From assembly GCF_016765585.1 (NCBI RefSeq), contig NZ_JAESWC010000007.1, positions 123,901 to 187,900 on the forward strand: a DNA stretch of 64,000 nucleotides, in the 5' to 3' direction. Numbering within the stretch: position 1 is the stretch's first letter; every line of letters starts with the position of its first letter. Both the position numbers and the translations under genes were made by a program. Source of the stretch: Clostridium rhizosphaerae (lineage in GTDB: Bacteria > Bacillota > Clostridia > Clostridiales > Clostridiaceae). Below the pieces are notes generated by a model. That model searched no databases and was not told the origin of the DNA. It worked only from the letters and a program-made list of their open reading frames with translations. Of this stretch, positions 1-8,207 are shown in pieces.

Positions 1-243
1 TTTAAAAGCTACTGATATACCTATTGCTGTAATAACTAAAGGTATGGCTCTTATTATGGTTTGTCTTACTCTATATGGCGATCCAAAGGACCCCTTTAAC
101 ATTCCTGGAAATACCTTCATAGGATCGAAGCTCATTAAGGCCAGGAATATACCTGCAACAACCAGTGCAAGAATTACAGCTATAACTCTCACCTTAATGC
201 TGTTCATTTTGCTTATTTCTTCTCTTTTTATAAGTCTTATCAA
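1..243 (-). CDS. ABC transporter permease, nucleoside/BMP type (N-terminal part)
   Basis: Partial gene that runs off the left edge; 81 codons are visible. Translation gives a basic N-terminus, then a hydrophobic segment (about residues 20-40) and the start of a second one, as in permeases that pair with BMP-family lipoproteins. The start is TTG, chosen because TAAGGAGG lies 9 nt upstream and the reading frame is open from there; an in-frame ATG 12 codons later is a weaker choice. It follows the ABC ATPase gene after 18 bp and is clearly the next cistron of the xpt-lipoprotein-ATPase operon. It should form the membrane channel for purine nucleoside uptake. Family assignment rests on context plus the short N-terminus. 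Confidence 0.75.
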   Translation of the reverse strand, partial: MIRLIKREEISKMNSIKVRVIAVILALVVAGIFLALMSFDPMKVFPGMLKGSFGSPYRVRQTIIRAIPLVITAIGISVAFK

Positions 244-261
244 AACCTTTAACCTCCTTAA

Positions 262-1770
262 TTATGCTTTTGAGCCTACCATCATTCTTCCTAATATTTC
301 TCTTGTGGCCTTGTCAGCTTCTATAGTTCCACTTATGCTTCCGTGGCACATAACCATAATCCTATCGCAAAGCTGAGTTAAAACATCCAAATCTTCCCCT
401 ATAAACAGTACTGCAGTACCGCTCTTTTTAGCTTCATTAACGAGGTTGTAAACTGTAAAACAAGTATTTATGTCAAGTCCTCTTACAGGATAAGCCATTA
501 CAAGAAGTCTTGGTTTAAGACTAAGCTCTCTTCCAAGTAAAATCTTTTGTATATTCCCTCCAGACAGATACTTTATAGGATAGGATATACTAGGTGTTTT
601 TATTTCAAGAGATTTTTTTAACTCCTTAGCCTTCTCAATTAATGGCTTTCTATCTATAATCATACCCTTTTGAAGATGATAAGACTTTAGCAGAAGATTG
701 TCCACCATATCCATGGAGCCTACAAGTCCCATGCCTAATCTATCCTCCGGAATAAAGCTCATGCTTATTCCTCTTTTAATAAATTCTCTTGGATTCTTCC
801 CCTCAATATTTTCTCCTAAAAACACTATCTCCCCAGCTTTTGTGCTTATTACTCCTGCAATGGCCTCACATAATTCCTTTTGTCCTGAACCAGCAATACC
901 TGCTACCCCTAATATCTCTCCTTCATTAATATTGAAGGAAATATTTTTTACAGCTTCAGAGCCCTCTTCATTTAGAACTGTGAGATTCTTAATTTGAAGT
1001 AATTCTTTTCCTATTTCGGATTCTACCTTTTCAATAGTTAAGTCTACCGCTCTGCCTACCATAAGCTCTATTAGTTCATCCTGATTTGACTCTTCTACTT
1101 TTAAGGTCTTGATCGTTTCACCCTTTCTTAAGATGGTTACTTTATCACATATCTCTATAACTTCATCCATCTTATGTGAAATGAAAATTACTGCGCAGCC
1201 TTGTTCTTTCATTCTTCTCATTATTTTAAAGAGCCTTTTTGTTTCCTGTGGAGTAAACACAGTAGTAGGTTCATCCATTATTAATATTTTTGCTCCTCTA
1301 TATAGAACCTTTAATATCTCTAGATTTTGTTTTTCACCTACTGACATGTCGCAAACATATTTATTTAAATCCAAATCCAGGCCATATTTTTCGCATATTG
1401 CTTTTATCTCTTCTTCAAATTTCTTTCCCTTTTTAAAAATTCCATTTTTTTGACCGAGTATTATGTTTTCTCTGGCTATCATAGCATCTACTAGTTTGAA
1501 ATGCTGATATATAGTTCCTACACCATATTTAATTGAATCCTTAGGTGATGCAAACTTAACTTCTTTGTCCTCATATCTTATTATTCCGCTGTCAGGAGTA
1601 TAAATCCCAGATATAATATTAATAATTGTACTTTTCCCTGCGCCATTCTCACCAAGCAAAGCATGAATTTCACCTGAGTATATAGATAAATTTACATTTT
1701 TGCTCGCGGCTACCTTTCCAAAGACCTTATTTATATTTTCTAATTTCATTAAAGGAATTTTCTTATCCAT
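262..1770 (-). CDS. ABC transporter ATP-binding protein, two NBDs, BMP/nucleoside (sugar-type) family
   Basis: A 502-residue protein with two nucleotide-binding domains, the usual size for RbsA/NupA-type ATPases. The first domain has Walker A GENGAGKST (about residues 41-49), signature SVGEKQN and Walker B ILIMDEPT. In the second, the Walker A is degenerate (GIAGSGQKE without GKS/T), the signature is LSGGNIQK and the Walker B region reads LLVMAYPVRGLD. Such asymmetry is common in this family, where one site hydrolyses ATP. It sits between the BMP lipoprotein and the permease genes, so the three form one importer. The co-transcribed xpt and the guanine riboswitch suggest purine nucleosides as substrate (inference). 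SD TTGGAGGAAAA precedes the ATG. Confidence 0.92.
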   Translation of the reverse strand: MDKKIPLMKLENINKVFGKVAASKNVNLSIYSGEIHALLGENGAGKSTIINIISGIYTPDSGIIRYEDKEVKFASPKDSIKYGVGTIYQHFKLVDAMIARENIILGQKNGIFKKGKKFEEEIKAICEKYGLDLDLNKYVCDMSVGEKQNLEILKVLYRGAKILIMDEPTTVFTPQETKRLFKIMRRMKEQGCAVIFISHKMDEVIEICDKVTILRKGETIKTLKVEESNQDELIELMVGRAVDLTIEKVESEIGKELLQIKNLTVLNEEGSEAVKNISFNINEGEILGVAGIAGSGQKELCEAIAGVISTKAGEIVFLGENIEGKNPREFIKRGISMSFIPEDRLGMGLVGSMDMVDNLLLKSYHLQKGMIIDRKPLIEKAKELKKSLEIKTPSISYPIKYLSGGNIQKILLGRELSLKPRLLVMAYPVRGLDINTCFTVYNLVNEAKKSGTAVLFIGEDLDVLTQLCDRIMVMCHGSISGTIEADKATREILGRMMVGSKA

Positions 1771-1790
1771 TTTTCCTCCAAAATATAAGC

Positions 1791-1884
1791 TATATAGATT
1801 TTAAAGTAAATCTGCTATTTGAGCTTCTCAAAAACCTATAAAAACATTAGGATTTTTGCTCGCTCAAATAGCGATTTACTAATT
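1791..1884 (-). repeat. Palindromic repeat, family 2, copy 1
   Basis: A 94-bp imperfect palindrome between the lipoprotein and ATPase genes. Read on the minus strand it starts AATTAGTAAATCGCTATTT and ends GATTTACTTTAAAATCTATA. The outer arms AGTAAATC and GATTTACT are exact complements, and the inner arms also pair. A second copy of the same sequence lies at 31800-31894 on the plus strand. It has no coding capacity and resembles a small non-autonomous element. Confidence 0.75.
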
Positions 1885-1929
1885 AAAACTATATGGAACT
1901 GAAGCCTTACGCCTCAGTCCCATAGTTTT
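1885..1929 (-). terminator. Intercistronic hairpin after the lipoprotein gene
   Basis: Stem AAAACTATGGGACTGA / TCAGTTCCATATAGTTTT with a small loop, just downstream of the lipoprotein stop codon. It lacks a long U-run, so it may be a weak terminator or an mRNA-stabilising hairpin that raises binding-protein over ATPase and permease levels, as is common in ABC import operons. Confidence 0.45.
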
Positions 1930-1945
1930 ATCTTTAGAATAACAA

Positions 1946-3052
1946 TTAATTAGCTGGTATAGTTCCATCTACACCTTCTACAAACCAATTCATATTCCAT
2001 ATTTCGTCATCAGACATTGCCTTACCACTTTCAACCTTAACATTTCCCTTTTGGTCTTTAAGAGGTCCAACAAATATTTTGTTCTTTCCAGATTTTATAT
2101 CTTCTTTTGCCTTTTCAACCTTATCCTTAGCATCTGTTGGAGCTAAAGATGTTAATGGAGCTATATCCACTATGCCATCAGAGATTCCGCCCCAGTATTT
2201 TTCTGACTTCCAGCTTCCATCCATAATAGCTTTAATCTGCTTAACATAATATGGACCCCAATTCCAAACTGCAGAGGTCATATTTGCCTTTGGAGCTGTT
2301 TTGCTCATATCTGTATTATATCCTATAGAAAATACACCTTTAGCTTCAGCTGCTTGTTGTGGTCCTGCTGTATCCTGGTGCTGAGCTATAACATCAGCTC
2401 CGCCATCTATAAGTGCTAGTGCAGCATCCTTTTCCTTTGCAGGATCATACCAAGTGTTTGTCCAATTAACCTTTACCTTAATATTAGGATTAACTGACTT
2501 TGCACCTAGTGTAAAAGCATTAATATTTCTTATTACCTCTGGTATTGGGAAAGCACCAACAAAACCTACAGTATTTGTCTTTGTCTTAAGTCCAGCTACA
2601 ATACCATCTAAATACATCATTTCATGAATTTTACCAAAGAATTGGCTCATATTATCAGCAGTTTCAGTACCTGAGCAGTGCATAAATTTAACATCCTTGT
2701 GCTTTGCAGCTTCTGAAATCATACCCTCCTGAAAGCCAAAGCTTGTACCTACAATTACATTAGCTCCCTGCTCTATCATATCTTCAACTACTTTTTCTAC
2801 CTCTGCCTTGTCCTCTTTTACTGATTCTTTGTAAATTGTTTCAACCTTAAGTTCTTTTTCAAGATATAATCTTCCTTCGTTATGAGCATAGGTATAACCA
2901 CCATCACCGATTGGGCCTACATATATAAAGCCAACCTTAATTTTGGACTTTTTGTCGCTGTTTGCACTGGTGCTATCCTTTGCACTGCATCCTGTTAATA
3001 CTAGAGATGTTGTAACCGCTGCGACAGCCATTAACTTAAATAGCTTTTTCAT
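1946..3052 (-). CDS. BMP family lipoprotein, nucleoside ABC transporter substrate-binding protein
   Basis: A 368-residue lipoprotein. The N-terminus MKKLFKLMAVAAV is followed by a lipobox LVLTGC (Cys about 22). The mature part begins KVGFIYVGPIGDGGYTYAHN, typical of the basic membrane protein (BMP/Med/PnrA) family that binds purine nucleosides outside the membrane. Further family features are GTSFGFQEGM and the FVGAFPIPEVIRNINAF stretch. The gene follows xpt by 65 bp and precedes its ATPase and permease. An operon with a purine salvage enzyme under a guanine riboswitch points to purine nucleoside uptake; the exact ligand is inferred. The start has SD AAGGGGGAT about 7 nt upstream. Confidence 0.93.
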   Translation of the reverse strand: MKKLFKLMAVAAVTTSLVLTGCSAKDSTSANSDKKSKIKVGFIYVGPIGDGGYTYAHNEGRLYLEKELKVETIYKESVKEDKAEVEKVVEDMIEQGANVIVGTSFGFQEGMISEAAKHKDVKFMHCSGTETADNMSQFFGKIHEMMYLDGIVAGLKTKTNTVGFVGAFPIPEVIRNINAFTLGAKSVNPNIKVKVNWTNTWYDPAKEKDAALALIDGGADVIAQHQDTAGPQQAAEAKGVFSIGYNTDMSKTAPKANMTSAVWNWGPYYVKQIKAIMDGSWKSEKYWGGISDGIVDIAPLTSLAPTDAKDKVEKAKEDIKSGKNKIFVGPLKDQKGNVKVESGKAMSDDEIWNMNWFVEGVDGTIPAN

Positions 3053-3117
3053 AAATTTTTATCCCCCTTAAGTATGATAATCTTTATTCTTATAAAGCTT
3101 CAGTCATATGCTGAGCT

Positions 3118-3690
3118 TTATTTAAAACGCACCTTATTATTTTCCATTTTATCTATGGTAGCTAAAGACTCTACCCTTATACCCAGCTTTTCAATTTCTG
3201 CTCTTCCCTGCTGAAAGCCTTTTTCAATAACTATACCGACTCCTGCTACCTCTGCTCCAGCTTGCTTTACAATATCTATAAGTCCTAAAGCTGCACAGCC
3301 ATTAGCTAAAAAGTCATCTAATATTAGTACCTTGTCCTCTTTATTTATAAATCTTTTTGAAACCATCACATTATAGGCCTTATTCTTTGTAAATGAATAT
3401 ACTTCAGTTTTATAAATATCATTATCTAAATTTAAGGATTCCGTTTTCTTTGCAAAAACTACTTTTGAGTTTTCAAAATATTGAGCTGTTATGCTTGCAA
3501 CTGCTATACCTGATGCTTCAATTGTTAGAAGCTTATTTACTTCTTTATCTCTAAATCTCTCCTTAAACTCTTTTCCGATTTCATTCAGAAGCTCTACATC
3601 AATCTGATGATTTAAAAAGCTGTCCACTTTTAAAATAGTTTCCGATTTTACTCTTCCTTCATTGCGTATTTTGTCCTTTAATAACTGCAT
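3118..3690 (-). CDS. xpt: Xanthine phosphoribosyltransferase
   Basis: A 190-residue cytoplasmic enzyme that converts xanthine (and more weakly guanine) plus PRPP to the nucleotide. It matches Xpt across its length: an N-terminal [12 protein letters not shown], the [16 protein letters not shown] segment, and the PRPP-binding loop [16 protein letters not shown] (about residues 123-138). Its leader holds a guanine riboswitch and two terminators, so it is expected to be repressed when guanine is plentiful. It is the first gene of an operon with a BMP-type nucleoside importer, joining purine uptake and salvage. The ATG has SD TAGGAGATG about 7 nt upstream. Confidence 0.96.
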   Translation of the reverse strand: MQLLKDKIRNEGRVKSETILKVDSFLNHQIDVELLNEIGKEFKERFRDKEVNKLLTIEASGIAVASITAQYFENSKVVFAKKTESLNLDNDIYKTEVYSFTKNKAYNVMVSKRFINKEDKVLILDDFLANGCAALGLIDIVKQAGAEVAGVGIVIEKGFQQGRAEIEKLGIRVESLATIDKMENNKVRFK

Positions 3691-3722
3691 TACTTACATC
3701 ATCTCCTAAAGCCATAATAAAA

Positions 3723-3777
3723 AAAGTGCTGCACAAAAAACCTGCATACACTTCGCATAGTTTTTGTACAGCACTTT
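3723..3777 (-). terminator. Second leader hairpin with U-run directly before xpt
   Basis: Minus-strand stem AAAGTGCTGTACAAAAA / TTTTTTGTGCAGCACTTT followed by TTTTATT, ending about 30 nt before the xpt start. It has the form of a complete intrinsic terminator although it lies inside the xpt leader, downstream of the riboswitch terminator. It may be a second attenuation point or the remnant of another control element. Confidence 0.75.
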
Positions 3778-3835
3778 CATTCTTAGAATCAAATATTTAA
3801 CATACTTGCTCATTAATTAAGAATTATAATGGTAT

Positions 3836-3872
3836 AAAAACAAAATTCCTGAACGTTTACCGCTCAGGAATG
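3836..3872 (-). terminator. Riboswitch terminator (expression platform)
   Basis: Minus-strand stem ATTCCTGAGCG / CGTTCAGGAAT with loop GTAAA, followed by TTTGTTTTT. It lies about 50 nt downstream of the guanine aptamer and fits a ligand-stabilised transcription terminator. Confidence 0.85.
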
Positions 3873-3919
3873 TAAAATCACATAATAATAATAAATAGCA
3901 TTATTATAAGTAATTAAAC

Positions 3920-3991
3920 ATTCGTAGTCAGGTAATTTACGGCAACCCGGTAGAAACGCTTGAACCTTATCTTCAAACATATACGAAGTGA
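3920..3991 (-). promoter_or_regulatory. Guanine (purine) riboswitch aptamer
   Basis: On the minus strand the P1 arms TTCGTA and TACGAA enclose the conserved core: ATAAGG before L2, TTTCTACC, GGGTTGCCGTAAATTACC (P3/L3) and the junction CTGACTACG. The base that decides ligand choice is C in GACTAC, as in guanine rather than adenine riboswitches. Downstream terminators and xpt agree with this. Confidence 0.95.
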
Positions 3992-4042
3992 ATATTTATT
4001 TAATTTTTAATATTATTGTTCGTGTTTTTGTTATACAAATAT

Positions 4043-4069
4043 ATTATATCAATTAAAATAAAAAATCAA
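4043..4069 (-). promoter_or_regulatory. Probable promoter of the xpt operon
   Basis: Minus strand: TTGATT, a 15-bp spacer, then a perfect TATAAT, about 50 bp upstream of the guanine aptamer. The spacer is shorter than the usual 17 bp; the -10 box is the stronger evidence. Confidence 0.55.
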
Positions 4070-4228
4070 GACATATTTAGATATATTTTTACATTAATCC
4101 TACTATAGTAATTCATTATAGTATATATTTTTGAACAAGTCAATTTGATGGATAAACTATGTATGTTAAAGAATAGTCCGCAAAACCAAATAATATAAAT
4201 AAATATAGTACTTTTAGGAGCAGGCTTA

Positions 4229-5017
4229 ATGAAGATTATAAGCTTTTATTTTATTTTTATGATTTCTCTATTTATTCATGAACTAGGTCATTATTATGTT
4301 GGAAAGCTCTTTAGGGTAAAAGCCTTAAAACTTTCAGTAGGTGCTGGGCCATCCTTTATTGACACCTATGTTGGCACAACAGAATTCAGCATTAAGTTTT
4401 TTCCTTTAATGGGGTTTGTAGAGCATGATTCCTACGATATAGATAACTTGAACCTATTTAAAAATATACTTATACTTTTAGCAGGAGTTATTAACAATAT
4501 AATTTTAGGAATGTTTGCTATACTAGTCATATGCAAGTTCAATTTTATTCTTATGTTAAATGTAATGTTTGTAAGACTTATTCCAACGGTATTTAATATT
4601 TTCACTGATATTAGAAACTTTATTGGAGCAAATGGCAGCATATATCACGCCTATACCAGTATTCCTGTAAGTAACCTTGGAGAAATTTGGTCTTTACTTG
4701 CCGTTGTAAATATAGGTTTGGTTTTTGGAAATCTTCTTCCCATACCCGGATTAGATGGAGGACAGGTAATTTTATTTATTCTTCAAAGAGCCTTAGAGAG
4801 ATTTGGTTTAAAAAAAGAATTTTTTAATAGAATTGCAAACTCATTAATTTGGATATGTCTTACTTTGCTCTTATTTCTTCCACTTATCAATGAAATACTA
4901 GCAACTAAAAATCCATTATTTTATGGTATATGTGCCTTTATCGTGGTACTTATAGTTATACTTTTTTATGTAATAAGAAAAACTGAAATTTATAGGAGAA
5001 ATTTTAAAAGGTCGTGA
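4229..5017 (+). CDS. M50-like membrane metalloprotease (site-2 protease type)
   Basis: A 262-residue integral membrane protein. The zinc motif HELGH is at about residues 18-22 in the first hydrophobic segment, and the second family motif LLPIPGLDGG (N/P/DG pattern) lies at about 171-180. Further membrane segments fill the rest. Such proteins cut transmembrane or membrane-near segments of substrate proteins. No PDZ domain is visible, so it is nearer to SpoIVFB-like or short M50 forms than to RseP. The substrate is unknown and the neighbours give no hint. SD AGGAG lies upstream of the ATG, and the stop codon is within the following terminator. Confidence 0.85.
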   Translation: MKIISFYFIFMISLFIHELGHYYVGKLFRVKALKLSVGAGPSFIDTYVGTTEFSIKFFPLMGFVEHDSYDIDNLNLFKNILILLAGVINNIILGMFAILVICKFNFILMLNVMFVRLIPTVFNIFTDIRNFIGANGSIYHAYTSIPVSNLGEIWSLLAVVNIGLVFGNLLPIPGLDGGQVILFILQRALERFGLKKEFFNRIANSLIWICLTLLLFLPLINEILATKNPLFYGICAFIVVLIVILFYVIRKTEIYRRNFKRS

Positions 5018-5036
5018 AAACATCACGACCTTTTAT
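5010..5036. terminator. Bidirectional terminator between convergent genes
   Basis: Stem AAGGTCGTG / CACGACCTTTT around loop AAAACAT, flanked by A and T runs, so it can serve both the M50-like gene (plus) and the antiporter gene (minus). It overlaps the stop codon of the former. Confidence 0.85.
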
Positions 5037-6080
5037 TTAAAGTATCAAAAACGAGGCTGCAATTATAATATAAACAGCTAAAAGCTGAACACCTTCAAGC
5101 CAGTTTGATTCACCGTCACTAGACACTCTATTGGCAATAAGCACTGATACTATAAGGGCTATAAGCTCAAATTCATTAAAAATAATACTCATTGGGGTAA
5201 AAATCAAGCTTAAAAACACAAGTACCGGAGCAACAAATAGTATTATTTGAAGACTTGAGCCTAGCGCTATTTCAACTGCAACATCCATTTTATTTTTCAT
5301 AGCCATAATAATTGCTGTACTATGCTCTGCAGCATTACCTATAATAGGAATAAGTATTATACCTACAAAGAATTTACTCAAGCCTAAGCTTTCCGTCATA
5401 GGCTCAACAGCACTTACTAAAAATTCACTTTCAAAAGCAATAATTACTGTTGCTATAACTAAAACAGCTACTGCCTTCTTAAGTGACCATTTTGCCTCTC
5501 CTTCCTCTTCATGATCTACTGAATAAATATCCTTATGAGTATAAAAAGAAAAATAAAGACTCAAAAGATATATTATAAACATTACAACTGCTACAACCAC
5601 ACTTAAACCTTCATACTTAGTATTTAGGAGTTCAGTTTTTACCGTATGAGTAAAAATTGCTGGAACGCTGAGGCCTATAACCGCAAATAAAAGCATGCTC
5701 GAGCTAACCTCAATTACCCTTTTGTTAAATCTTTGAGTTTTAAATTTAAGTCCTCCAAAAATCATGCTTGCCCCGAGAACTAAAAGTACATTTCCTATAA
5801 CTGATCCCGCAATAGAAGCTTTAACTACATCAAATAAGCCTTCTCTTAAAGCAAAAAATGAAATTATAAGTTCGGTTGCATTCCCAAAGGTAGCATTTAA
5901 AAATCCTCCAAGCTTCGGACCCGAATAAAAGGATATTTCTTCTGTCGCCTCTCCCATAAGTCCTGCAAGAGGAATAATAGCAAGTGCGGCAAATATAAAT
6001 ATTAATGTAGGTGAAAAATGCATAAATTCACCTAAAAAGCTTATTGGTATAAAGATTAGTAGTAAATTTAATATTTTCAA
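5037..6080 (-). CDS. Calcium/proton antiporter, CaCA (Cax) family
   Basis: A 347-residue protein with about eleven membrane segments. The two family repeats are visible: GFLNATFGNATELIISFFAL (about residues 58-77) and, in the second half, GIILIPIIGNAAEHSTAIIMA. Both GNA-E motifs supply the acidic residues that bind Ca2+. The family exports cytosolic Ca2+ in exchange for H+. The start is TTG with SD AAAGGGGGC 7 nt upstream; no better ATG lies near. The gene stands alone, convergent with the M50-like gene. Confidence 0.92.
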   Translation of the reverse strand: MKILNLLLIFIPISFLGEFMHFSPTLIFIFAALAIIPLAGLMGEATEEISFYSGPKLGGFLNATFGNATELIISFFALREGLFDVVKASIAGSVIGNVLLVLGASMIFGGLKFKTQRFNKRVIEVSSSMLLFAVIGLSVPAIFTHTVKTELLNTKYEGLSVVVAVVMFIIYLLSLYFSFYTHKDIYSVDHEEEGEAKWSLKKAVAVLVIATVIIAFESEFLVSAVEPMTESLGLSKFFVGIILIPIIGNAAEHSTAIIMAMKNKMDVAVEIALGSSLQIILFVAPVLVFLSLIFTPMSIIFNEFELIALIVSVLIANRVSSDGESNWLEGVQLLAVYIIIAASFLIL

Positions 6081-6267
6081 AGATATAGCCCCCTTTATAT
6101 ATTTTAGATTGCTTTCCTCTAATAATTCTAATTATTAAATTTTATTTATATATTTCATATTTATGGAAAATTAGTTATTATTTATATATAACACTTGTAA
6201 TATCCATAGTAAATATTATATTGTATTTCCACATTTTATCAAGCTTAACTTACGGGGGATATTTAAA

Positions 6268-7071
6268 ATGAAAAAAACTTTTATAGGAATTGCTATTGGG
6301 GTCTTTATTATTGTTGGCGCTTCATTTAAATTTTATAATTCAATTTCAGTAAATACAGCTGCAAATAAGAACTTAAAATCTCAAGCCTTAGAGAAAGCTG
6401 AAATTGAAAGCCTTTTAGCGCTGCCAATAGAGCCTGAAAAAGCTTCAGAAGTTAAGGATAATGAAGAATATAGATTTTATACTTTTATGCTTAACAGACC
6501 TAACCTCTTATTGCTTGTGAACAGAAATCATCAGTTAGAAAAAGATTATGCACCTAGAAATTTAGTCAAAGCTGAGGTTTCGTTTTTATCTTCTTCATCT
6601 AATGAGGAAATGCTTATGCAAAAAAACGCTGCTGATGCTCTAAAAGAAATGTTTGATGCTGCTGATAAGCAGGGCTTAAGGTTATTTGGTGTATCTGCTT
6701 ATCGTTCCTTTGCTTCTCAGCAAAGCTTATATAACGAAAAGCTAAAGAGTCGTGGAAAAAGCTATGTGGACAGCTATGTTGCTTTTCCGGGAGAAAGCGA
6801 GCATCAAACAGGTCTTGCTATAGATATTAGGGGAACTGTTTCAGCTTATAATGCAAATATAAAAGACTTTGGGCAAACAAAGGAAGGCACTTGGATAAGA
6901 AATAACGCTCAAAATTTCGGATTTATTATACGCTATCCTAAGGGAAAAGAAATCATAACTGGCTACAGATATGAGCCCTGGCACATAAGATATGTAGGAC
7001 AAGATGTGGCTGAAAAGATTAAAGAATCTAATATTGTTTTAGAAGAATATGTAAACCAAGTTATAAATTAA
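6268..7071 (+). CDS. D-alanyl-D-alanine carboxypeptidase, VanY/M15B family
   Basis: A 267-residue protein with an N-terminal signal or anchor segment (residues 4-22), so it acts at the cell wall. The zinc site is built from SEHQTGLAID (His and Asp ligands, about residues 175-184) and EPWHIRYVG near the C-terminus; SAYRSFASQ is also typical. These enzymes remove the terminal D-Ala from peptidoglycan stem peptides. There are no vancomycin-resistance neighbours, so a housekeeping wall role is more likely than resistance. It has its own SD (GGGGG) and a terminator at 7095. Confidence 0.92.
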   Translation: MKKTFIGIAIGVFIIVGASFKFYNSISVNTAANKNLKSQALEKAEIESLLALPIEPEKASEVKDNEEYRFYTFMLNRPNLLLLVNRNHQLEKDYAPRNLVKAEVSFLSSSSNEEMLMQKNAADALKEMFDAADKQGLRLFGVSAYRSFASQQSLYNEKLKSRGKSYVDSYVAFPGESEHQTGLAIDIRGTVSAYNANIKDFGQTKEGTWIRNNAQNFGFIIRYPKGKEIITGYRYEPWHIRYVGQDVAEKIKESNIVLEEYVNQVIN

Positions 7072-7094
7072 TCTGACTAAATCTAAATAAAAAT

Positions 7095-7124
7095 ACCGAA
7101 GGCTGTTTATTACAGTTCTTCGGT
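7095..7124. terminator. Bidirectional terminator
   Basis: Stem ACCGAAG-CTG / CAG-TTCTTCGGT between the convergent vanY-like and HD-GYP genes, with A-rich and T-rich flanks. Confidence 0.75.
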
Positions 7125-7139
7125 ACATTATTATATTTA

Positions 7140-8045
7140 CTATATAATTTTCTCATCCCTTAATACTTGTTCAAATGTCATAACAATTTTCTCATCATAA
7201 TGCTTTCCTATTAAGCTCTTCATCTCATTTATAGCAGTTCTTGGATCCATACCTTTTCTATATGGCCTGTCTGAAGTCATTGCATCGTATGTATCTACTA
7301 CAGCAATTATTTTAGCTTCAAGACAAATCTCACTATCCTTTAATCCATTAGGATAGCCGCTGCCATCAAGTCTTTCCTGATGCTGAAGTATTCCAGGTAC
7401 AGCTTCTCTTAAAAAAGTATTCTTAATTATTTCTGCTCCATCACCAGGATGCTTCTTTATGTATTCAAACTCTTCATTTGTCAGCTTTCCCGGCTTATTC
7501 AATATTTCATCCGGCACATTTATCTTTCCTATATCATGAAATAATGCGGAATAAAACAATATATCAAGCTGCTTTTGAGATAATTTCATCTTCTCACCAA
7601 TTTTTATAGAAAAGTCTTTTAATCTCATACCATGACTATGTGTGTACATGTCCTTTCCTTCAACCTTCTTTAGCATTGCACTTAGAACTTCAATTTCATT
7701 ACTTAAGTAATGAAAAACGGGTTGGCTAGCCACATAAAGCAAAGTTACTTCTGTCAAAGTTCTAAAATGCACAGATTCTTTTAGTCCATGAGCATAAAAA
7801 TAATCTCCTTTATTTAATTTAACTTCATTACCATTATCTTTATAAGCTACAGTTCCATCTATTATATAAAAAAATTCCATCAAGCTTTCATTTTCTCCAG
7901 GCTCAATCCAAAAAACCAAGTCAGACTGAAACCTTTGGGTCATTATTTCAACTCCATCACCCTTTGCCAGAAGCCTTAGTTCTTCTCCCTGCTTAGAAAC
8001 CTTTTCGATATATTTGTCCTTGCTTTCAAAGTATAACCCTAACAT
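7140..8045 (-). CDS. HD-GYP domain protein with N-terminal cupin, probable c-di-GMP phosphodiesterase
   Basis: 301 residues from the chosen ATG, which has SD TAGGAG 7 nt upstream; the frame stays open 12 codons further up but without an SD. The first 110 residues look like a cupin sensor (GTVAYKDNGNEVKLNKGDYFYAHG). Residues about 120-300 are an HD-GYP domain: metal ligands in FHDIGKINVPDEIL, then HPGDGAEII, HQERLDGSGYP and the final DTYDAMTSDRPYR. HD-GYP proteins degrade cyclic di-GMP in the cytoplasm. The downstream neighbour carries a c-di-GMP-I riboswitch and the Tad pilus locus follows, so a local c-di-GMP circuit is plausible (inference). Confidence 0.9.
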   Translation of the reverse strand: MLGLYFESKDKYIEKVSKQGEELRLLAKGDGVEIMTQRFQSDLVFWIEPGENESLMEFFYIIDGTVAYKDNGNEVKLNKGDYFYAHGLKESVHFRTLTEVTLLYVASQPVFHYLSNEIEVLSAMLKKVEGKDMYTHSHGMRLKDFSIKIGEKMKLSQKQLDILFYSALFHDIGKINVPDEILNKPGKLTNEEFEYIKKHPGDGAEIIKNTFLREAVPGILQHQERLDGSGYPNGLKDSEICLEAKIIAVVDTYDAMTSDRPYRKGMDPRTAINEMKSLIGKHYDEKIVMTFEQVLRDEKII

Positions 8046-8156
8046 TATGTATCTCCTACAAACTATATTCATTGCTAACATTATAGTATTCTATATAATA
8101 ATAATATTCTATTAAAATCTTATTTTCCCTGCTTATAAGATTAAATTTTCATAATA

Positions 8157-8190
8157 AAAAAAAGAGTTTGATTACTTAATCAAAACTCCT
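8157..8190 (-). terminator. Terminator of the secreted-protein gene
   Basis: Minus-strand stem GGAGTTTTGATT / AATCAAACTC with loop AAGT and a following T-run, 18 nt past the stop codon. Confidence 0.8.
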
Positions 8191-8207
8191 TTCTAAACAT
8201 ATATAAA

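Noticed and set aside
262..1770. Degenerate second Walker A in the ABC ATPase as a sign of inactivation
   Set aside because: This asymmetry is usual in RbsA/NupA-type two-domain ATPases, so it is no evidence of a broken gene.
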